Counted from the stretch's first letter, positions 43,393-52,348 are shown. The stretch: DNA of 54,257 nucleotides from Gemmatimonadaceae bacterium (GCA_013816855.1 JACDDT010000008.1:1-54257); one strand, 5' to 3'. Notes: generated from the sequence alone by a model not told the origin. Translations and numbers: made by a program.

Positions 43393-44379
43393 TTGACGAA
43401 CGTCGTCGAGTCGGATGTAATCATCGTAGGCGCAGGACCGGCAGGGATGACCGCCGCCCTTTACTGTGGCAGAGCGATGCTCAATACAATCGTCCTTGAG
43501 CGCGGCATAAGCGGCGGCGAGCTGCTCAACACCGAAGTGATCGAGGATTACCCCGGCTTCGAGCACATCCTCGGGCATGAGCTCGCGGTGAAATTCGAGT
43601 CGCATGCGAAAAAGTTCGGCGCCAAATTCGTTCAGGACACGGTCGTCACGCTGAAGAAGCTGCCCGACACGACCTTCGAAGCAGTCACGGATTCGGGCAA
43701 CCTGTACCGCGCGCCGACGGCGATTGTGACTTCAGGCGGCACTCCCATCAAGCTGAATGTGCCCGGAGAAACGGAATACGCGGGGAAGGGTGTCTCGTAT
43801 TGCGCAGTCTGCGACGGCGCATTCTTCCGCGGCCACAGAATCGCCGTGATAGGTGGCGGAGACGCGGCGGTCGAAGAAGCGGACTTTCTGACGCGGTACG
43901 CCGAGAAGGTTTATCTCGTTCACCGCCGTGACGAGCTTCGCGCATCGAAGATTCTACAGAAGCGGCTTTTTGAGAATCCGAAGATAGAGCTCATCTGGAA
44001 TACCGTCGTCGAGCGGGTCGAGGCGGATGCGCAGGGACTCGTGAATAGCCTCCGGCTGCGCAACGTGGATACACACGCGGAATCCACGCTCACCGTGACG
44101 GGAATGTTCGTGTTCGTCGGCTTCCGGCCGAACACTGGAATCATCGAAGGCCACGTGAAGCATGACGCGATGGGGTACCTCGAGACTGACATGAACATGG
44201 AAACGTCAATCAAGGGACTGTTTGCGGCCGGAGACGTGCGCGTGCAGCTAACCCGGCAGGTGACTACCGCAGCCGGTGACGGCACGACGGCAGCGATCGC
44301 TGCAGAGAAATATCTGGCTGCGAGGCGCAGCGGAAATCTCGAGCCGGAAATTGCAGCCTCGGGAGGCTACGCGGTTTGA
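43393..44379 (+). CDS. trxB: Thioredoxin reductase
   Basis: A 328-aa FAD/NADPH enzyme that reduces thioredoxin. FAD motif VIIVGAGPAGMTAALYCGRA at the N-terminus, redox pair CAVC (Cys137, Cys140), NADPH motif IAVIGGGDAAVEEA, and the C-terminal FAD segment GLFAAGDVR. It starts at TTG 43393. Its stop overlaps the TTG start of the next gene. It is a plausible partner of thiol peroxidases such as the one at 11414. Confidence 0.94.
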   Translation: MTNVVESDVIIVGAGPAGMTAALYCGRAMLNTIVLERGISGGELLNTEVIEDYPGFEHILGHELAVKFESHAKKFGAKFVQDTVVTLKKLPDTTFEAVTDSGNLYRAPTAIVTSGGTPIKLNVPGETEYAGKGVSYCAVCDGAFFRGHRIAVIGGGDAAVEEADFLTRYAEKVYLVHRRDELRASKILQKRLFENPKIELIWNTVVERVEADAQGLVNSLRLRNVDTHAESTLTVTGMFVFVGFRPNTGIIEGHVKHDAMGYLETDMNMETSIKGLFAAGDVRVQLTRQVTTAAGDGTTAAIAAEKYLAARRSGNLEPEIAASGGYAV

Positions 44380-45017
44380 AAGTCGAGACCCTCACCGTCG
44401 GACCCTTTCAGGAAAATTGTTATCTCGTCGTCGACGAGAGAACGAATTCTGCCGCCCTCGTTGATCCCGGCAGTGAGCCGGAGAAAGTCATCGCTGCAGT
44501 TGAAAAGTCGGGCGCCAAGCTGGAAGCGATCTGGATCACTCATGCGCATGTCGATCATGTCGGAGCCATCGCGTCGGTGAAGAACAAATGGGACGTTCCA
44601 GTGCATCTCCACCCCAAGGACAAGCGGCTGTACCAGGCGGCGGGACGGCAGGCGGAGGTTTACGGCATTCCGTTCGAGGAGCCACCGGAGCCGGATCTCG
44701 AATTCTCCGAGGGACAGACGCTTAGTCTTGGCGAAAAGACATTTTCAGTGATGCACGTTCCCGGTCACGCGCCCGGGCACGTCGTCATTCACGGCAATGG
44801 CATCGCACTAGTGGGAGATTGTCTTTTTGCGGGCTCCATCGGCCGTACCGATCTGCCCTTCTGCAACCCCGCCGATCTCGCGCTGTCACTCGAAAGAATC
44901 GCCGCGCTTCCTCCCGATACCGTCGTCTATCCCGGCCACGGTATGAGCACAACCATCAAAGAAGAGCGGGAGAGCAATCCGTTTCTCAACGGCACCGCTC
45001 GCATCGTTCAGTCCTGA
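44376..45017 (+). CDS. Metallo-beta-lactamase-fold hydrolase (glyoxalase II-like)
   Basis: A 213-aa hydrolase with the metal-binding motif THAHVDHVGAI (His56, His58, Asp60, His61), a further ligand His in MHVPGHAPGHVVIH, the bridging Asp in LVGDCLF and a C-terminal His in VYPGHG. This is the YcbL-type short form lacking the glutathione-binding C-terminal domain of true glyoxalase II, so the thioester substrate is uncertain. It starts at TTG, overlapping trxB by four bases. Confidence 0.88.
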   Translation: MKVETLTVGPFQENCYLVVDERTNSAALVDPGSEPEKVIAAVEKSGAKLEAIWITHAHVDHVGAIASVKNKWDVPVHLHPKDKRLYQAAGRQAEVYGIPFEEPPEPDLEFSEGQTLSLGEKTFSVMHVPGHAPGHVVIHGNGIALVGDCLFAGSIGRTDLPFCNPADLALSLERIAALPPDTVVYPGHGMSTTIKEERESNPFLNGTARIVQS

Positions 45018-45024
45018 TAAAAAC

Positions 45025-46467
45025 ATGACCGCCAAAACCCGAAGCGAGAAAGATCCGCTAGGCACACTCGAAGTCCCTTCAGACGCACTCTATGGAGTGC
45101 AAACGCTTCGCGCCGTGCAGAACTTTCCAATCAGCGGGATTAAACCGCTTCCAGCTTTCGTGGATGCCACCGTGCGCATCAAGAGGGCGGCCGCGCTCAC
45201 GCATAAAGAGACGGGCCGCCTCGACGCCAAGCTCGCCGATGCGATTGTCGCGGCAGCCGACGAGATCCTCTCCGGAAAACATCGCGAGCATTTCGTCGTC
45301 GATGTCTATCAGGCCGGCGCGGGTACCTCGCACAACATGAACGCGAATGAAGTTCTCGCAAACCGCGCCAACGAGATCCTCGGCGCCGAGCGCGGGAAGT
45401 ATGCGCCAGTTCATCCGAACGACCACGTGAACATGGCGCAGTCGACGAACGACGTGATTCCCACGGCCATTCGCCTCGGATGTGTAACCGAGCTGGCGCA
45501 GCTCCTCGCGTCGTTCGATGCTCTCGCCGGCGCGTTCGAGAAGAAAGCGAAAGAGTTCGACGACGTCATGAAATCGGGTCGCACCCATCTTCAGGACGCG
45601 ATGCCGATCCGACTCGGCCAGGAAATGGCGGGCTATGCCGGGTCCCTTCGCCGGGGAATGAAGCGCGTCGAGCAGGCCGCCGACTATCTGCGCGAGCTCG
45701 GTATCGGTGGAAGCGCGGTAGGCACGGGCGTAAATGTCGAGCCGGAGTACCCGGCGCTAATGATCAACCATCTCAACGCCTCGCTTCCCAAGGCGGGTAA
45801 GACGGGCGGGGTGCGCGAGGGCGTCGACCGCATTCAGCTCATGCAGAGCATGGGCGACGTCGCCGCGTTCAGCTCGCAGCTGAAAGTTCTGGCGCTTGAT
45901 CTAAGCAAGATCGCCAGCGACCTGCGTCTGATGGCGAGCGGGCCGCGTACCGGGCTCGACGAGATTCGCCTGCCGGCGGTGCAGCCCGGCTCATCGATTA
46001 TGCCTGGCAAAGTGAATCCCTCGATTCCGGAGATGGTGAACCAGGTGTGCTTCCAGGTCGTCGGCTGCGACGTGTGCGTCAGCGTCTCCGCGGAGCACGG
46101 TCAGCTCGAGCTCAACGTGATGATGCCGGTCATCGCCTACAACGTTCTTCTCTCCATGATGATCCTCGGCAATGCGGCGCGGATTTTCGCCGAGAAAACT
46201 GTGAGCGGCATGGAAGCGAACCGCGAAATGTGCGAGTACTGGGTGGAGAGGTCGGCCGCACTCGCGACCGCGCTCGCGCCGCAGATCGGTTACGCGCGCG
46301 CGGCTGACATCAGCAAGCAGTCCGTGAAGGAAAACGTCCTCATTCGTGAGCTTGTAAAACGCGAGAAGGTTCTGCCCGACGCGGAGATCGATGAAGTGCT
46401 CGATCTTCGCAAGATGACGGAGATTGGAGTGCCGGGGGGTAAGCACGGCGGAGTCTCCGCAGGGTGA
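45025..46467 (+). CDS. aspA: Aspartate ammonia-lyase
   Basis: A 480-aa member of the fumarase/aspartase superfamily. The signature GSSIMPGKVNPSIPEMVNQV, starting at about residue 322, carries the catalytic Ser loop, and VNQVCFQVVG after it is typical of aspartase, where fumarases have QCEA. GAGTSHNMNANEVLANRA supports the same choice. It converts L-aspartate to fumarate and ammonia. Fumarase C remains a less likely alternative. It is followed by an Rrf2 regulator. Confidence 0.85.
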   Translation: MTAKTRSEKDPLGTLEVPSDALYGVQTLRAVQNFPISGIKPLPAFVDATVRIKRAAALTHKETGRLDAKLADAIVAAADEILSGKHREHFVVDVYQAGAGTSHNMNANEVLANRANEILGAERGKYAPVHPNDHVNMAQSTNDVIPTAIRLGCVTELAQLLASFDALAGAFEKKAKEFDDVMKSGRTHLQDAMPIRLGQEMAGYAGSLRRGMKRVEQAADYLRELGIGGSAVGTGVNVEPEYPALMINHLNASLPKAGKTGGVREGVDRIQLMQSMGDVAAFSSQLKVLALDLSKIASDLRLMASGPRTGLDEIRLPAVQPGSSIMPGKVNPSIPEMVNQVCFQVVGCDVCVSVSAEHGQLELNVMMPVIAYNVLLSMMILGNAARIFAEKTVSGMEANREMCEYWVERSAALATALAPQIGYARAADISKQSVKENVLIRELVKREKVLPDAEIDEVLDLRKMTEIGVPGGKHGGVSAG

Positions 46468-46481
46468 AAACGATGCAGCAC

Positions 46482-46510
46482 TTGTCGTCGAACGTCCGCG
46501 CATCTAACGT
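46482..46510 (+). promoter_or_regulatory. Possible promoter of the Rrf2-family gene
   Basis: TTGTCG (46482-46487) and TAACGT (46505-46510) are 17 bp apart; four and three bases match consensus. The ATG at 46517 is only 6 bp after the -10 box, so the transcript would have almost no leader. Confidence 0.3.
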
Positions 46511-46516
46511 CATTGT

Positions 46517-46975
46517 ATGCGTGTAACGACTTGGGCCGAGTATGGGGTGATATGCGCGCTTCATCTAGCGAAGCGGGCGAGCGCAACGCCGGTGACGGGG
46601 CGGGACATTGCGGCGCAGGAGCGGTTGCCAGCGGACTACGTCGAGCAGATCTTGCTGCGACTTCGCCGGGCGGATGTGATCAAGAGCACTCGAGGCGCAC
46701 GGGGCGGCTACATGTTGGCGAGGCCGGCGCACGAGATCTCGCTTCGCGACGTCATTCACGCGTCGGAGCTCGAGACCTTCGACGTGCACTGCATCAGTCA
46801 CCCGGTCGAAGTAGATCGCTGCTCCTCGTCGCACAACTGCAGCATTCGTCCCGTATGGATGCTTTTGCAGCGGAAGATCGATGATGTGCTTAGCTCGGTT
46901 TCGCTCGGGGATCTGCTGGAGGATGAGGCGACGGTGAGGGAGAGGGTGGGGCTGCCGATCTTGGAGACGGTCTAG
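46517..46975 (+). CDS. Rrf2-family transcription regulator with three cysteines
   Basis: A 152-aa winged-helix regulator: WAEYGVICALHLAKR and the recognition region VEQILLRLRRADVIKSTRGARGGYMLARP are typical. Cys92, Cys102 and Cys108 can bind a [2Fe-2S] cluster as in IscR (Cys92, 98, 104), with a longer first spacing. It may sense iron-sulphur status, nitric oxide or redox state. No isc or suf operon lies next to it; the nearest Fe-S gene is the IscA-type carrier 16 kb away. Confidence 0.85.
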   Translation: MRVTTWAEYGVICALHLAKRASATPVTGRDIAAQERLPADYVEQILLRLRRADVIKSTRGARGGYMLARPAHEISLRDVIHASELETFDVHCISHPVEVDRCSSSHNCSIRPVWMLLQRKIDDVLSSVSLGDLLEDEATVRERVGLPILETV

Positions 46976-47036
46976 GCGGCGGGGCGCTCTGCTGAAAAGC
47001 CTTTAGTCCGCTGGGCCGCCCGATGCTCGGAGAGCT

Positions 47037-47206
47037 CCACTCGTACTAAAGCAGGGAGCTGTAAGCTTTGCAGCAGCTAGGCTGAGAGCTAGTCGGTGCA
47101 GGGGAGGGAAACGACTAGAAGTGCGTTGCGGCGGGGCAGGGCGAGTCGAATAGCTTGCAGCTAACAGGCTCCCGCTGCTTAATGCTCCCTGCTTTTGTAC
47201 TCGTGG
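47037..47206. repeat. Palindromic repeat element near tRNA-Leu
   Basis: Arms 47037-47066 and 47177-47206 are imperfect inverted repeats (25 of 30 match; the core AAAGCAGGGAGC is identical). Inside, CTAGTCG (47088-47094) pairs perfectly with CGACTAG (47111-47117), and related AGCTTTGCAGC-like blocks recur. It contains no gene. It could be a short non-autonomous palindromic element or a structured RNA. The remainder of 46976-47245 shows nothing else. Confidence 0.6.
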
Positions 47207-47245
47207 GGCATGCGGCCCACACAAATCCCGCGAATTAGCAATTAG

Positions 47246-47329
47246 TGCCGAAGAGGGGACTCGAACCCCTACGAGATTGCTCTCACTGGCTCCTGAAGCC
47301 AGCGCGTCTACCAGTTCCACCACTTCGGC
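47246..47329 (-). tRNA. tRNA-Leu (anticodon CAG)
   Basis: An 84-nt class II tRNA. Acceptor GCCGAAG/CTTCGGC, anticodon stem CTGGC/GCCAG with loop TTCAGGA giving anticodon CAG, a long variable arm, and T arm AGGGG TTCGAGT CCCCT. The discriminator base is A and CCA is not encoded. Confidence 0.96.
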
Positions 47330-47422
47330 GTCCTTCGTCTGAACATAAGAGAGCACCGCATCCCAAGTCAACGCGAGCCCGGGCTTTCTGATGCAGCCGC
47401 GCGATTCTAACTTGCGAGCGCG

Positions 47423-47902
47423 ATGGCAGAGACAACGGAGAAGGAAGGCCCCAAGAAAGAATCGATCGCGCGGAACAAACGCGCGTCACACGACTACCAC
47501 ATTCTCGACACGTGGGAGGCGGGGCTCGTGCTCACAGGCAGCGAAGTGAAGTCGCTTCGGAACGGGCGCGCGAACATCGGTGACGCATACGCGATTCTCA
47601 ACAACGGCGAAGTGTATCTGCTCAACCTGCACATCTCGCCCTACGAGCAGGCGAGCTACCTCAATCACGAGCCGACGCGCACGCGCAAGCTTCTACTCCA
47701 CAAGAAAGAGATCAAGAAGATGATCGGCTCGGTGGAGAGAAAGGGGCTCACCCTCATTCCCCTCGAGCTCTACTTCAAGAAGGGAAAAGCGAAAGTGGCG
47801 CTCGGCCTCGGTCAGGGGAAAAAGCTGCACGACAAGCGCGCCGATATGAAAAAGAAGGACGACGAGCGCGACATGGCGCGCGCCCGGAGCGTTCGCGCGT
47901 GA
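47423..47902 (+). CDS. smpB: SsrA-binding protein SmpB
   Basis: A 159-aa trans-translation protein that binds tmRNA and guides it to stalled ribosomes. Family sequence: NKRASHDYHILDTWEAGLVL, GSEVKSLRNGRANIGDAYA, LYFKKGKAKVALGLGQGKKL, and a basic C-terminal tail (ADMKKKDDERDMARARSV). tmRNA itself is not seen in the window. The stop overlaps the amidase start (GTGA). Confidence 0.95.
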   Translation: MAETTEKEGPKKESIARNKRASHDYHILDTWEAGLVLTGSEVKSLRNGRANIGDAYAILNNGEVYLLNLHISPYEQASYLNHEPTRTRKLLLHKKEIKKMIGSVERKGLTLIPLELYFKKGKAKVALGLGQGKKLHDKRADMKKKDDERDMARARSVRA

Positions 47903-49104
47903 TCGCTGCGCTCTGCCTCGCGCTTCAGGTCGCGGTGCCGGCGAAGCCGGTGATCGTGAAGAACGGCTCCGTCCAAAAAACTGTTGCCGTCGTCATCGCT
48001 GAAGGAAAATCGTTTGTGCGCGCCGACGCTCTTGCCTTAGCGATGGGCGGCAGCGTAAGCGTCGGAGCGAACGGCCACTTCGCGCTCGTCCTTCCTAACG
48101 CGCGCATCGAGCTCATGGAAGGCGCGCCATTCGCGCGCGCGGATAGCGTCGTCGTTCCCCTCGCTGTCGCCCCCAAGCGCACCGGCGACTTTCTACTGCT
48201 TCCGCTTCAGCTGATTACGGACGTGATCCCTCGCTACGGCGGCGGGTACTTCTACGATGAGGAGGCGGGCGAGCTCCGCACGTTCGAAACGATTGTGAAG
48301 CATCCGGCTCCCTCCGGCCGCGTCATACGCCCGGCCGCCACACCGTCCTCGCCTACGTCGAAGCGCACATACGCTCGTCCGACGAGAAGGCTGGTGGTAG
48401 TGGATGCAGGTCACGGCGGCCCCGACCGCGGCATGTCAGGCCCGATCGGGCAAGACACGTGGTTCGTCGAGAAGGAAGTGACGCTCGCAGTTGCGAGAAA
48501 GCTTGCCGACGCCCTCCGTTCAGAAGGTATGGAGGTGCTCATGACGCGGACATCCGACACGCTCATCGCACTCGGCGACCGCGGTCCGATCGCTAATCGC
48601 AACCACGGCGATCTTTTCGTTTCCATTCACGTGAATGCTCCGGGCGCCCGAGGCGCAGCCGGCGCACGCGAGCGCGGATTCGAGACATATTTTCTCGCCG
48701 AAGCGAAAACCGAAGAAGCGAGGCGAGTCGAGTTGATGGAAAACCAGGCGGTTCGATTCGAGACAGGAGCGAACGCGCAGAAGGGAGATCCGCTCAGTTA
48801 CATCATTACCGACATGGCACAGAACGAGCATCTCCGCGAGTCGAGCGATTTGGCGCAAACTATTCAAGACGGATTGAAAGAGATTCATCCGGGACCGAGC
48901 CGCGGCGTGCAGCAGGCGAATTTCGCGGTGCTTCGCGGATCTTTCATGCCTGCAGTGCTCGTCGAGATCGGCTTCGGGTCAAATCCATCGGAGGCTGCCT
49001 ACCTCCACGACTCCGCCAATCAGACGAGCATCGCGCGCAACATCGCGTCGTCGCTTCTCACATATCTCTCGCGATATGAAGCGCGCGTAGGCGGAACGAA
49101 CTGA
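47899..49104 (+). CDS. N-acetylmuramoyl-L-alanine amidase
   Basis: A 401-aa protein beginning with a short hydrophobic signal (MIAALCLALQVAVPA), an N-terminal domain resembling copper-amine-oxidase-like/AMIN regions (residues 20-135), a Pro/Thr linker, and an Amidase_3 catalytic domain from about residue 160. Zinc ligands: His in VVDAGHGGPDRG, Glu in EKEVTLAVA and His in SIHVNA; the catalytic Glu is in VLVEIGFGSN. It cuts the bond between MurNAc and the peptide stem and probably acts in cell separation. It starts at GTG, overlapping smpB. Confidence 0.9.
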   Translation: MIAALCLALQVAVPAKPVIVKNGSVQKTVAVVIAEGKSFVRADALALAMGGSVSVGANGHFALVLPNARIELMEGAPFARADSVVVPLAVAPKRTGDFLLLPLQLITDVIPRYGGGYFYDEEAGELRTFETIVKHPAPSGRVIRPAATPSSPTSKRTYARPTRRLVVVDAGHGGPDRGMSGPIGQDTWFVEKEVTLAVARKLADALRSEGMEVLMTRTSDTLIALGDRGPIANRNHGDLFVSIHVNAPGARGAAGARERGFETYFLAEAKTEEARRVELMENQAVRFETGANAQKGDPLSYIITDMAQNEHLRESSDLAQTIQDGLKEIHPGPSRGVQQANFAVLRGSFMPAVLVEIGFGSNPSEAAYLHDSANQTSIARNIASSLLTYLSRYEARVGGTN

Positions 49105-49106
49105 CC

Positions 49107-50033
49107 GTGTCCTCCACCCGGCTGAACGTCTCGGCGGCTGGGATCGATTTTCAAAATCCGTTGTTGCTTGCCGCCGGAACCGCCGGGTACGGGCGGGAGA
49201 TTGCCGCGCTCATCCCTCTCGACGACCTGGGCGGAATCGTTACCAAGGCTGTGAGTCTGGAGGTCCGCGCGGGCGCGCCTGCTCCCCGCGTTGCCGAGCT
49301 GAGTGAAGGGATGATCAACGCGGTGGGTTTGGCCAATCCAGGCGCAGCCGAAGTGCGCGCTTCACATCTGCCGTGGCTCGAAAAGAATGTCACGCGCGGC
49401 CGCGTGATCGTAAACGTGCTCGGAAACGTGACGCAGGATTTCGCGGAAGTCATCTCGATCCTCGACGGCTCGCCGGCCATTTCCGCTTATGAGCTGAACG
49501 TGAGCTGCCCGAACGTGAAAGCAGGGGGAATGGAGTTCGGCGCGGATATCACTGCGCTCGCCGAGCTGATCACACGCTCACGATCGGCTACCAGGCGGCC
49601 GCTGTTCGTAAAACTTTCGCCGACCCTGCCGAAGATCGCCGATACGGCCCGAGTCGCGGCGGATGCCGGGGCGGACGGAATAACCGTGCTCAACACCTTC
49701 CCCGGTCTTGCCATCGATGTCGAGCGCAGAGCGCCTGTTCTTGGCTTCGGCACAGGGGGAGTGAGCGGGTCTGCGCTCCTCCCAGTCGGAGTCCTCGCAG
49801 CGTATCGCGTATCGCAGGCGGTGCGCATCCCCGTTATGGGCGTTGGCGGAATTTCGTCGGCCACGGACGCGCTCCAATATATGATGGCGGGCGCGTCACT
49901 CGTGGCGATCGGCACGGCGGCAATGCGCGATCCGCGGGTAGTGCCAAAGATCGTAGCCGACCTGAACAAGTGGTGCACGGGCCACGGCGTCGCGAACATC
50001 TCGGAAATTCGCGGTACCGTGAAATGGTCGTGA
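49107..50033 (+). CDS. pyrD: Dihydroorotate dehydrogenase, class 1B catalytic subunit
   Basis: A 308-aa FMN enzyme of pyrimidine synthesis. Catalytic Cys134 in ELNVSCPNVK defines class 1 and the length and sequence fit 1B (PyrDB), which normally works with the Fe-S/FAD subunit PyrK; no pyrK is in the window. FMN-binding parts are VTKAVS, MINAVGLANPG, FVKLSPT and VGGISSATDALQYMMAGA. It starts at GTG 2 bp after the amidase stop and overlaps pyrF by 10 bp. Confidence 0.92.
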   Translation: MSSTRLNVSAAGIDFQNPLLLAAGTAGYGREIAALIPLDDLGGIVTKAVSLEVRAGAPAPRVAELSEGMINAVGLANPGAAEVRASHLPWLEKNVTRGRVIVNVLGNVTQDFAEVISILDGSPAISAYELNVSCPNVKAGGMEFGADITALAELITRSRSATRRPLFVKLSPTLPKIADTARVAADAGADGITVLNTFPGLAIDVERRAPVLGFGTGGVSGSALLPVGVLAAYRVSQAVRIPVMGVGGISSATDALQYMMAGASLVAIGTAAMRDPRVVPKIVADLNKWCTGHGVANISEIRGTVKWS

Positions 50034-50728
50034 AAAAGGCGCGCGCGATCGTAGCCCTCGACCGCCCCGATGCCCGCTCCGCGCTCGACCTTGTAGAGCG
50101 GATCGGCAAGGCGTGTGATTTCTACAAAGTCGGTAATGAGCTCTTCACGGCCGCGGGTCCGCAGATCGTGGAGGCGCTTCGTGCGCTCGGAAAATCCGTC
50201 TTCCTCGACCTCAAGCTGCACGACATTCCGAACACCGTTGGACAAGCCGCATCCCGCGCGTCCGCTCTGGGGGTGAGCCTGCTTACCGTTCACGCGACGG
50301 GAGGCAGGGCGATGATGGAGGCGGCGGTGAAGGGCGCGGGCGGGAAGTGCGGAATCCTCGCGGTCACAATTCTGACATCGCTTGATACGAGCGCAGTACG
50401 CCTCGCTTGGGGCCGCGCCCGGCTCGACCTCTCCCGCGAGGTGCTGCGGCTGGCGGGGCAGGCGGCAAATGCCGGCGCTCACGGGGTGGTGTGCAGCGGG
50501 CTCGAGGCGAGCTCGGTGAAATCCGATTACGGTGACCGCCTCAAGCTTCTGATCCCCGGAATCCGCCGCCCTGGTGACTCTCGGGACGACCAGCGCCGGA
50601 CAGTGACCCCGCTGGAGGCGGTAAGGTCTGGAGCGAGCTACCTAGTTCTAGGCCGGACCATCACCGCCGACCCCGATCCGGCGATGGCGATGAGGTACGT
50701 GAACAAGATGTTGGCGCCGACCCGCTAA
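50024..50728 (+). CDS. pyrF: Orotidine-5'-phosphate decarboxylase
   Basis: A 234-aa TIM-barrel enzyme for the last step of UMP synthesis. Catalytic residues appear in FLDLKLHDIPN (Asp62, Lys64, Asp67); the phosphate loop is in LLIPGIRRPGDSRDDQRR and the C-terminal GASYLVLGRTIT. The ATG at 50024 gives the usual length; a GTG at 50030 is also possible. It pairs with pyrD and precedes the ribosomal operon. Confidence 0.93.
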   Translation: MVVKKARAIVALDRPDARSALDLVERIGKACDFYKVGNELFTAAGPQIVEALRALGKSVFLDLKLHDIPNTVGQAASRASALGVSLLTVHATGGRAMMEAAVKGAGGKCGILAVTILTSLDTSAVRLAWGRARLDLSREVLRLAGQAANAGAHGVVCSGLEASSVKSDYGDRLKLLIPGIRRPGDSRDDQRRTVTPLEAVRSGASYLVLGRTITADPDPAMAMRYVNKMLAPTR

Positions 50729-50731
50729 ATC

Positions 50732-50760
50732 TTGCATTTGGCCTTTGCCGACACTACTTT
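50732..50760 (+). promoter_or_regulatory. Probable sigma-70 promoter of the alpha ribosomal operon
   Basis: TTGCAT (50732-50737) and TACTTT (50755-50760) are 17 bp apart. The transcript would have a leader of about 65 nt with a CCCCGG/CCGGGG hairpin (50781-50804), a possible attenuation or autoregulation site. Confidence 0.5.
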
Positions 50761-50833
50761 ACAAGGCTACTCAGGAAACGCCCCGGGCCCTCAAGCTGCC
50801 GGGGATTTCTACGTCTAATCTGGAGCCACTCGG

Positions 50834-50950
50834 TTGAAAGTTAGAAGCAGCGTCAAGCCGATCTGCGAGCACTGCAAGGTGATCAAACGCCAAGGCGTGA
50901 CTCGCATCATCTGCAAGCGCAATCCAAAGCATAAGCAGCGGCAGGGTTGA
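50834..50950 (+). CDS. rpmJ: Ribosomal protein L36
   Basis: A 38-aa protein starting at [23 protein letters not shown], then the basic second half ending KHKQRQG. Cys and His spacing (Cys11, Cys14, Cys27, His33) gives the zinc-binding form. A GGAG sits eleven bases upstream. It begins the ribosomal alpha operon. Confidence 0.95.
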   Translation: MKVRSSVKPICEHCKVIKRQGVTRIICKRNPKHKQRQG

Positions 50951-50952
50951 TC

Positions 50953-51330
50953 ATGGCTAGAATCGCAGGCGTGGATCTTCCGCGCGAGAAAAAAGTCGAG
51001 ATCGGGCTTACCTACATCTTCGGCATCGGCCGCGCGACAGCGCGACGGATCCTGGCGTCGACGGGCGTGAACGCGGAGCAGAGAATCCGCGATCTCAACG
51101 ACACCGATACCAACCGTCTCCGTCAGGCGATCGAAAAGGATTTCCGCGTCGAAGGCGCGCTCCGCACCGAAGTGGCAATGAACATCAAGCGTCTCATGGA
51201 CATCGGCTCGTACCGTGGCGTTCGCCATCGTCGCGGCCTTCCCGTTCGTGGACAGCGTACGCATACAAACGCCCGCACCAAGAAGGGGCCGCGCCGCGCG
51301 ATCGCGGGTAAGAAGAAGGTCACGAAGTAA
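50953..51330 (+). CDS. rpsM: Ribosomal protein S13
   Basis: A 125-aa protein: [20 protein letters not shown] start, helix-two-turn-helix region [14 protein letters not shown], and the basic tail [20 protein letters not shown]. It binds the head of the 30S subunit and contacts P-site tRNA. It starts 2 bp after rpmJ and overlaps rpsK by one base. Confidence 0.97.
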   Translation: MARIAGVDLPREKKVEIGLTYIFGIGRATARRILASTGVNAEQRIRDLNDTDTNRLRQAIEKDFRVEGALRTEVAMNIKRLMDIGSYRGVRHRRGLPVRGQRTHTNARTKKGPRRAIAGKKKVTK

Positions 51331-51707
51331 TGGCAATCGGAAAGAAGGTTAAGAAAGTCGTCGAGGCCGAGGGCATCGCCCACGTCAGCGCGACGTTCAA
51401 CAACACGACCATCACCATCACCGACCCGCACGGGAACACTCTCTCGTGGGGCTCGTCGGGGAAGGCTGGATTCAAAGGCTCGAAGAAGTCCACTCCGTTC
51501 GCAGCGACAGTCGCCGGCGAGCAGGCGGGACGTGAGGCGATGAGCCTCGGTGTCCGCCGCGTGCACGTGCGCGTGCAGGGTCCTGGATCGGGACGCGAGT
51601 CGGCCATTCAGGCGCTCGTCGCCGCCGGTCTGCAGGTCAAGTCGATTAAGGACGTAACCCCGATTCCGCACAACGGCTGCCGTCCGCCGAAGCGCAGGAG
51701 AGTCTAA
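51330..51707 (+). CDS. rpsK: Ribosomal protein S11
   Basis: A 125-aa protein with [38 protein letters not shown], and the C-terminal [20 protein letters not shown], all standard. It forms the platform of the 30S subunit. Confidence 0.97.
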   Translation: MAIGKKVKKVVEAEGIAHVSATFNNTTITITDPHGNTLSWGSSGKAGFKGSKKSTPFAATVAGEQAGREAMSLGVRRVHVRVQGPGSGRESAIQALVAAGLQVKSIKDVTPIPHNGCRPPKRRRV

Positions 51708-51709
51708 CC

Positions 51710-52342
51710 ATGCGCTATACCGGACCCAGCTGCCGTCAGTGCCGCCGCGAAGGAACGAAGCTGTTCCTCAAGGCGACGAAATGCTTTACCGAGAAGTGCC
51801 CCGTCGAGCGTCGTCCGACGCCTCCGGGACAGCACGGGGGAAGCACCGCCCGCCGCCGCAAGACGTCGGAGTATTCGAAGCAGCTTCGCGAGAAGCAGAA
51901 GATCAAACGCATCTACGGCATCAGCGAGCTTCAGTTCCGCAACACGTTCGAGCGTGTGGCGCCAATGCCGGGAATCACCGGCCACAACCTGCTCGCCGCT
52001 CTCGAGAGCCGTCTCGACAACGTCGTGTACCGGATGGGATTTGCGGGCAGCCGTAAGGCGGCGCGCCAGCTCATCAGGCACCGTCACGTCGAAGTAAATC
52101 AGAAGTCTGTTGACGTTCCCAGCTTCCTCGTCATGCCGGGTCAGGAAATCCGCGTGCGCATGAAGTCGCGTGAGCAGGCGAGCGTGATGGCCGCGATGGA
52201 TCAGTCTTCGCGCGGCGCGCCGCTCTCCTGGATCGCGGTGGACCGCGACACCTTCAGCGGAAGAATGCTGGAGCGTCCGTCGAGAACGGCCATTCCGATC
52301 GCCGCGCAGGAACAGCTGGTCGTCGAGCTTTACTCGAAGTAA
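51710..52342 (+). CDS. rpsD: Ribosomal protein S4, zinc-binding form
   Basis: A 210-aa primary 16S rRNA-binding protein. The N-terminus has four cysteines (GPSCRQCRREG, KCFTEKC) as in the zinc-binding form, and the S4 RNA-binding domain SRLDNVVYRMGFAGSRKAAR is present. In many bacteria S4 represses the alpha operon by binding its mRNA. It is followed by a 108-nt gap containing hairpins before rpoA. Confidence 0.97.
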   Translation: MRYTGPSCRQCRREGTKLFLKATKCFTEKCPVERRPTPPGQHGGSTARRRKTSEYSKQLREKQKIKRIYGISELQFRNTFERVAPMPGITGHNLLAALESRLDNVVYRMGFAGSRKAARQLIRHRHVEVNQKSVDVPSFLVMPGQEIRVRMKSREQASVMAAMDQSSRGAPLSWIAVDRDTFSGRMLERPSRTAIPIAAQEQLVVELYSK

Positions 52343-52348
52343 GCCGAA

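Noticed and set aside
45025-46467. Fumarate hydratase class II
   Set aside because: The sequence after the catalytic loop (SIPEMVNQVCFQVVG) matches aspartase rather than fumarase.
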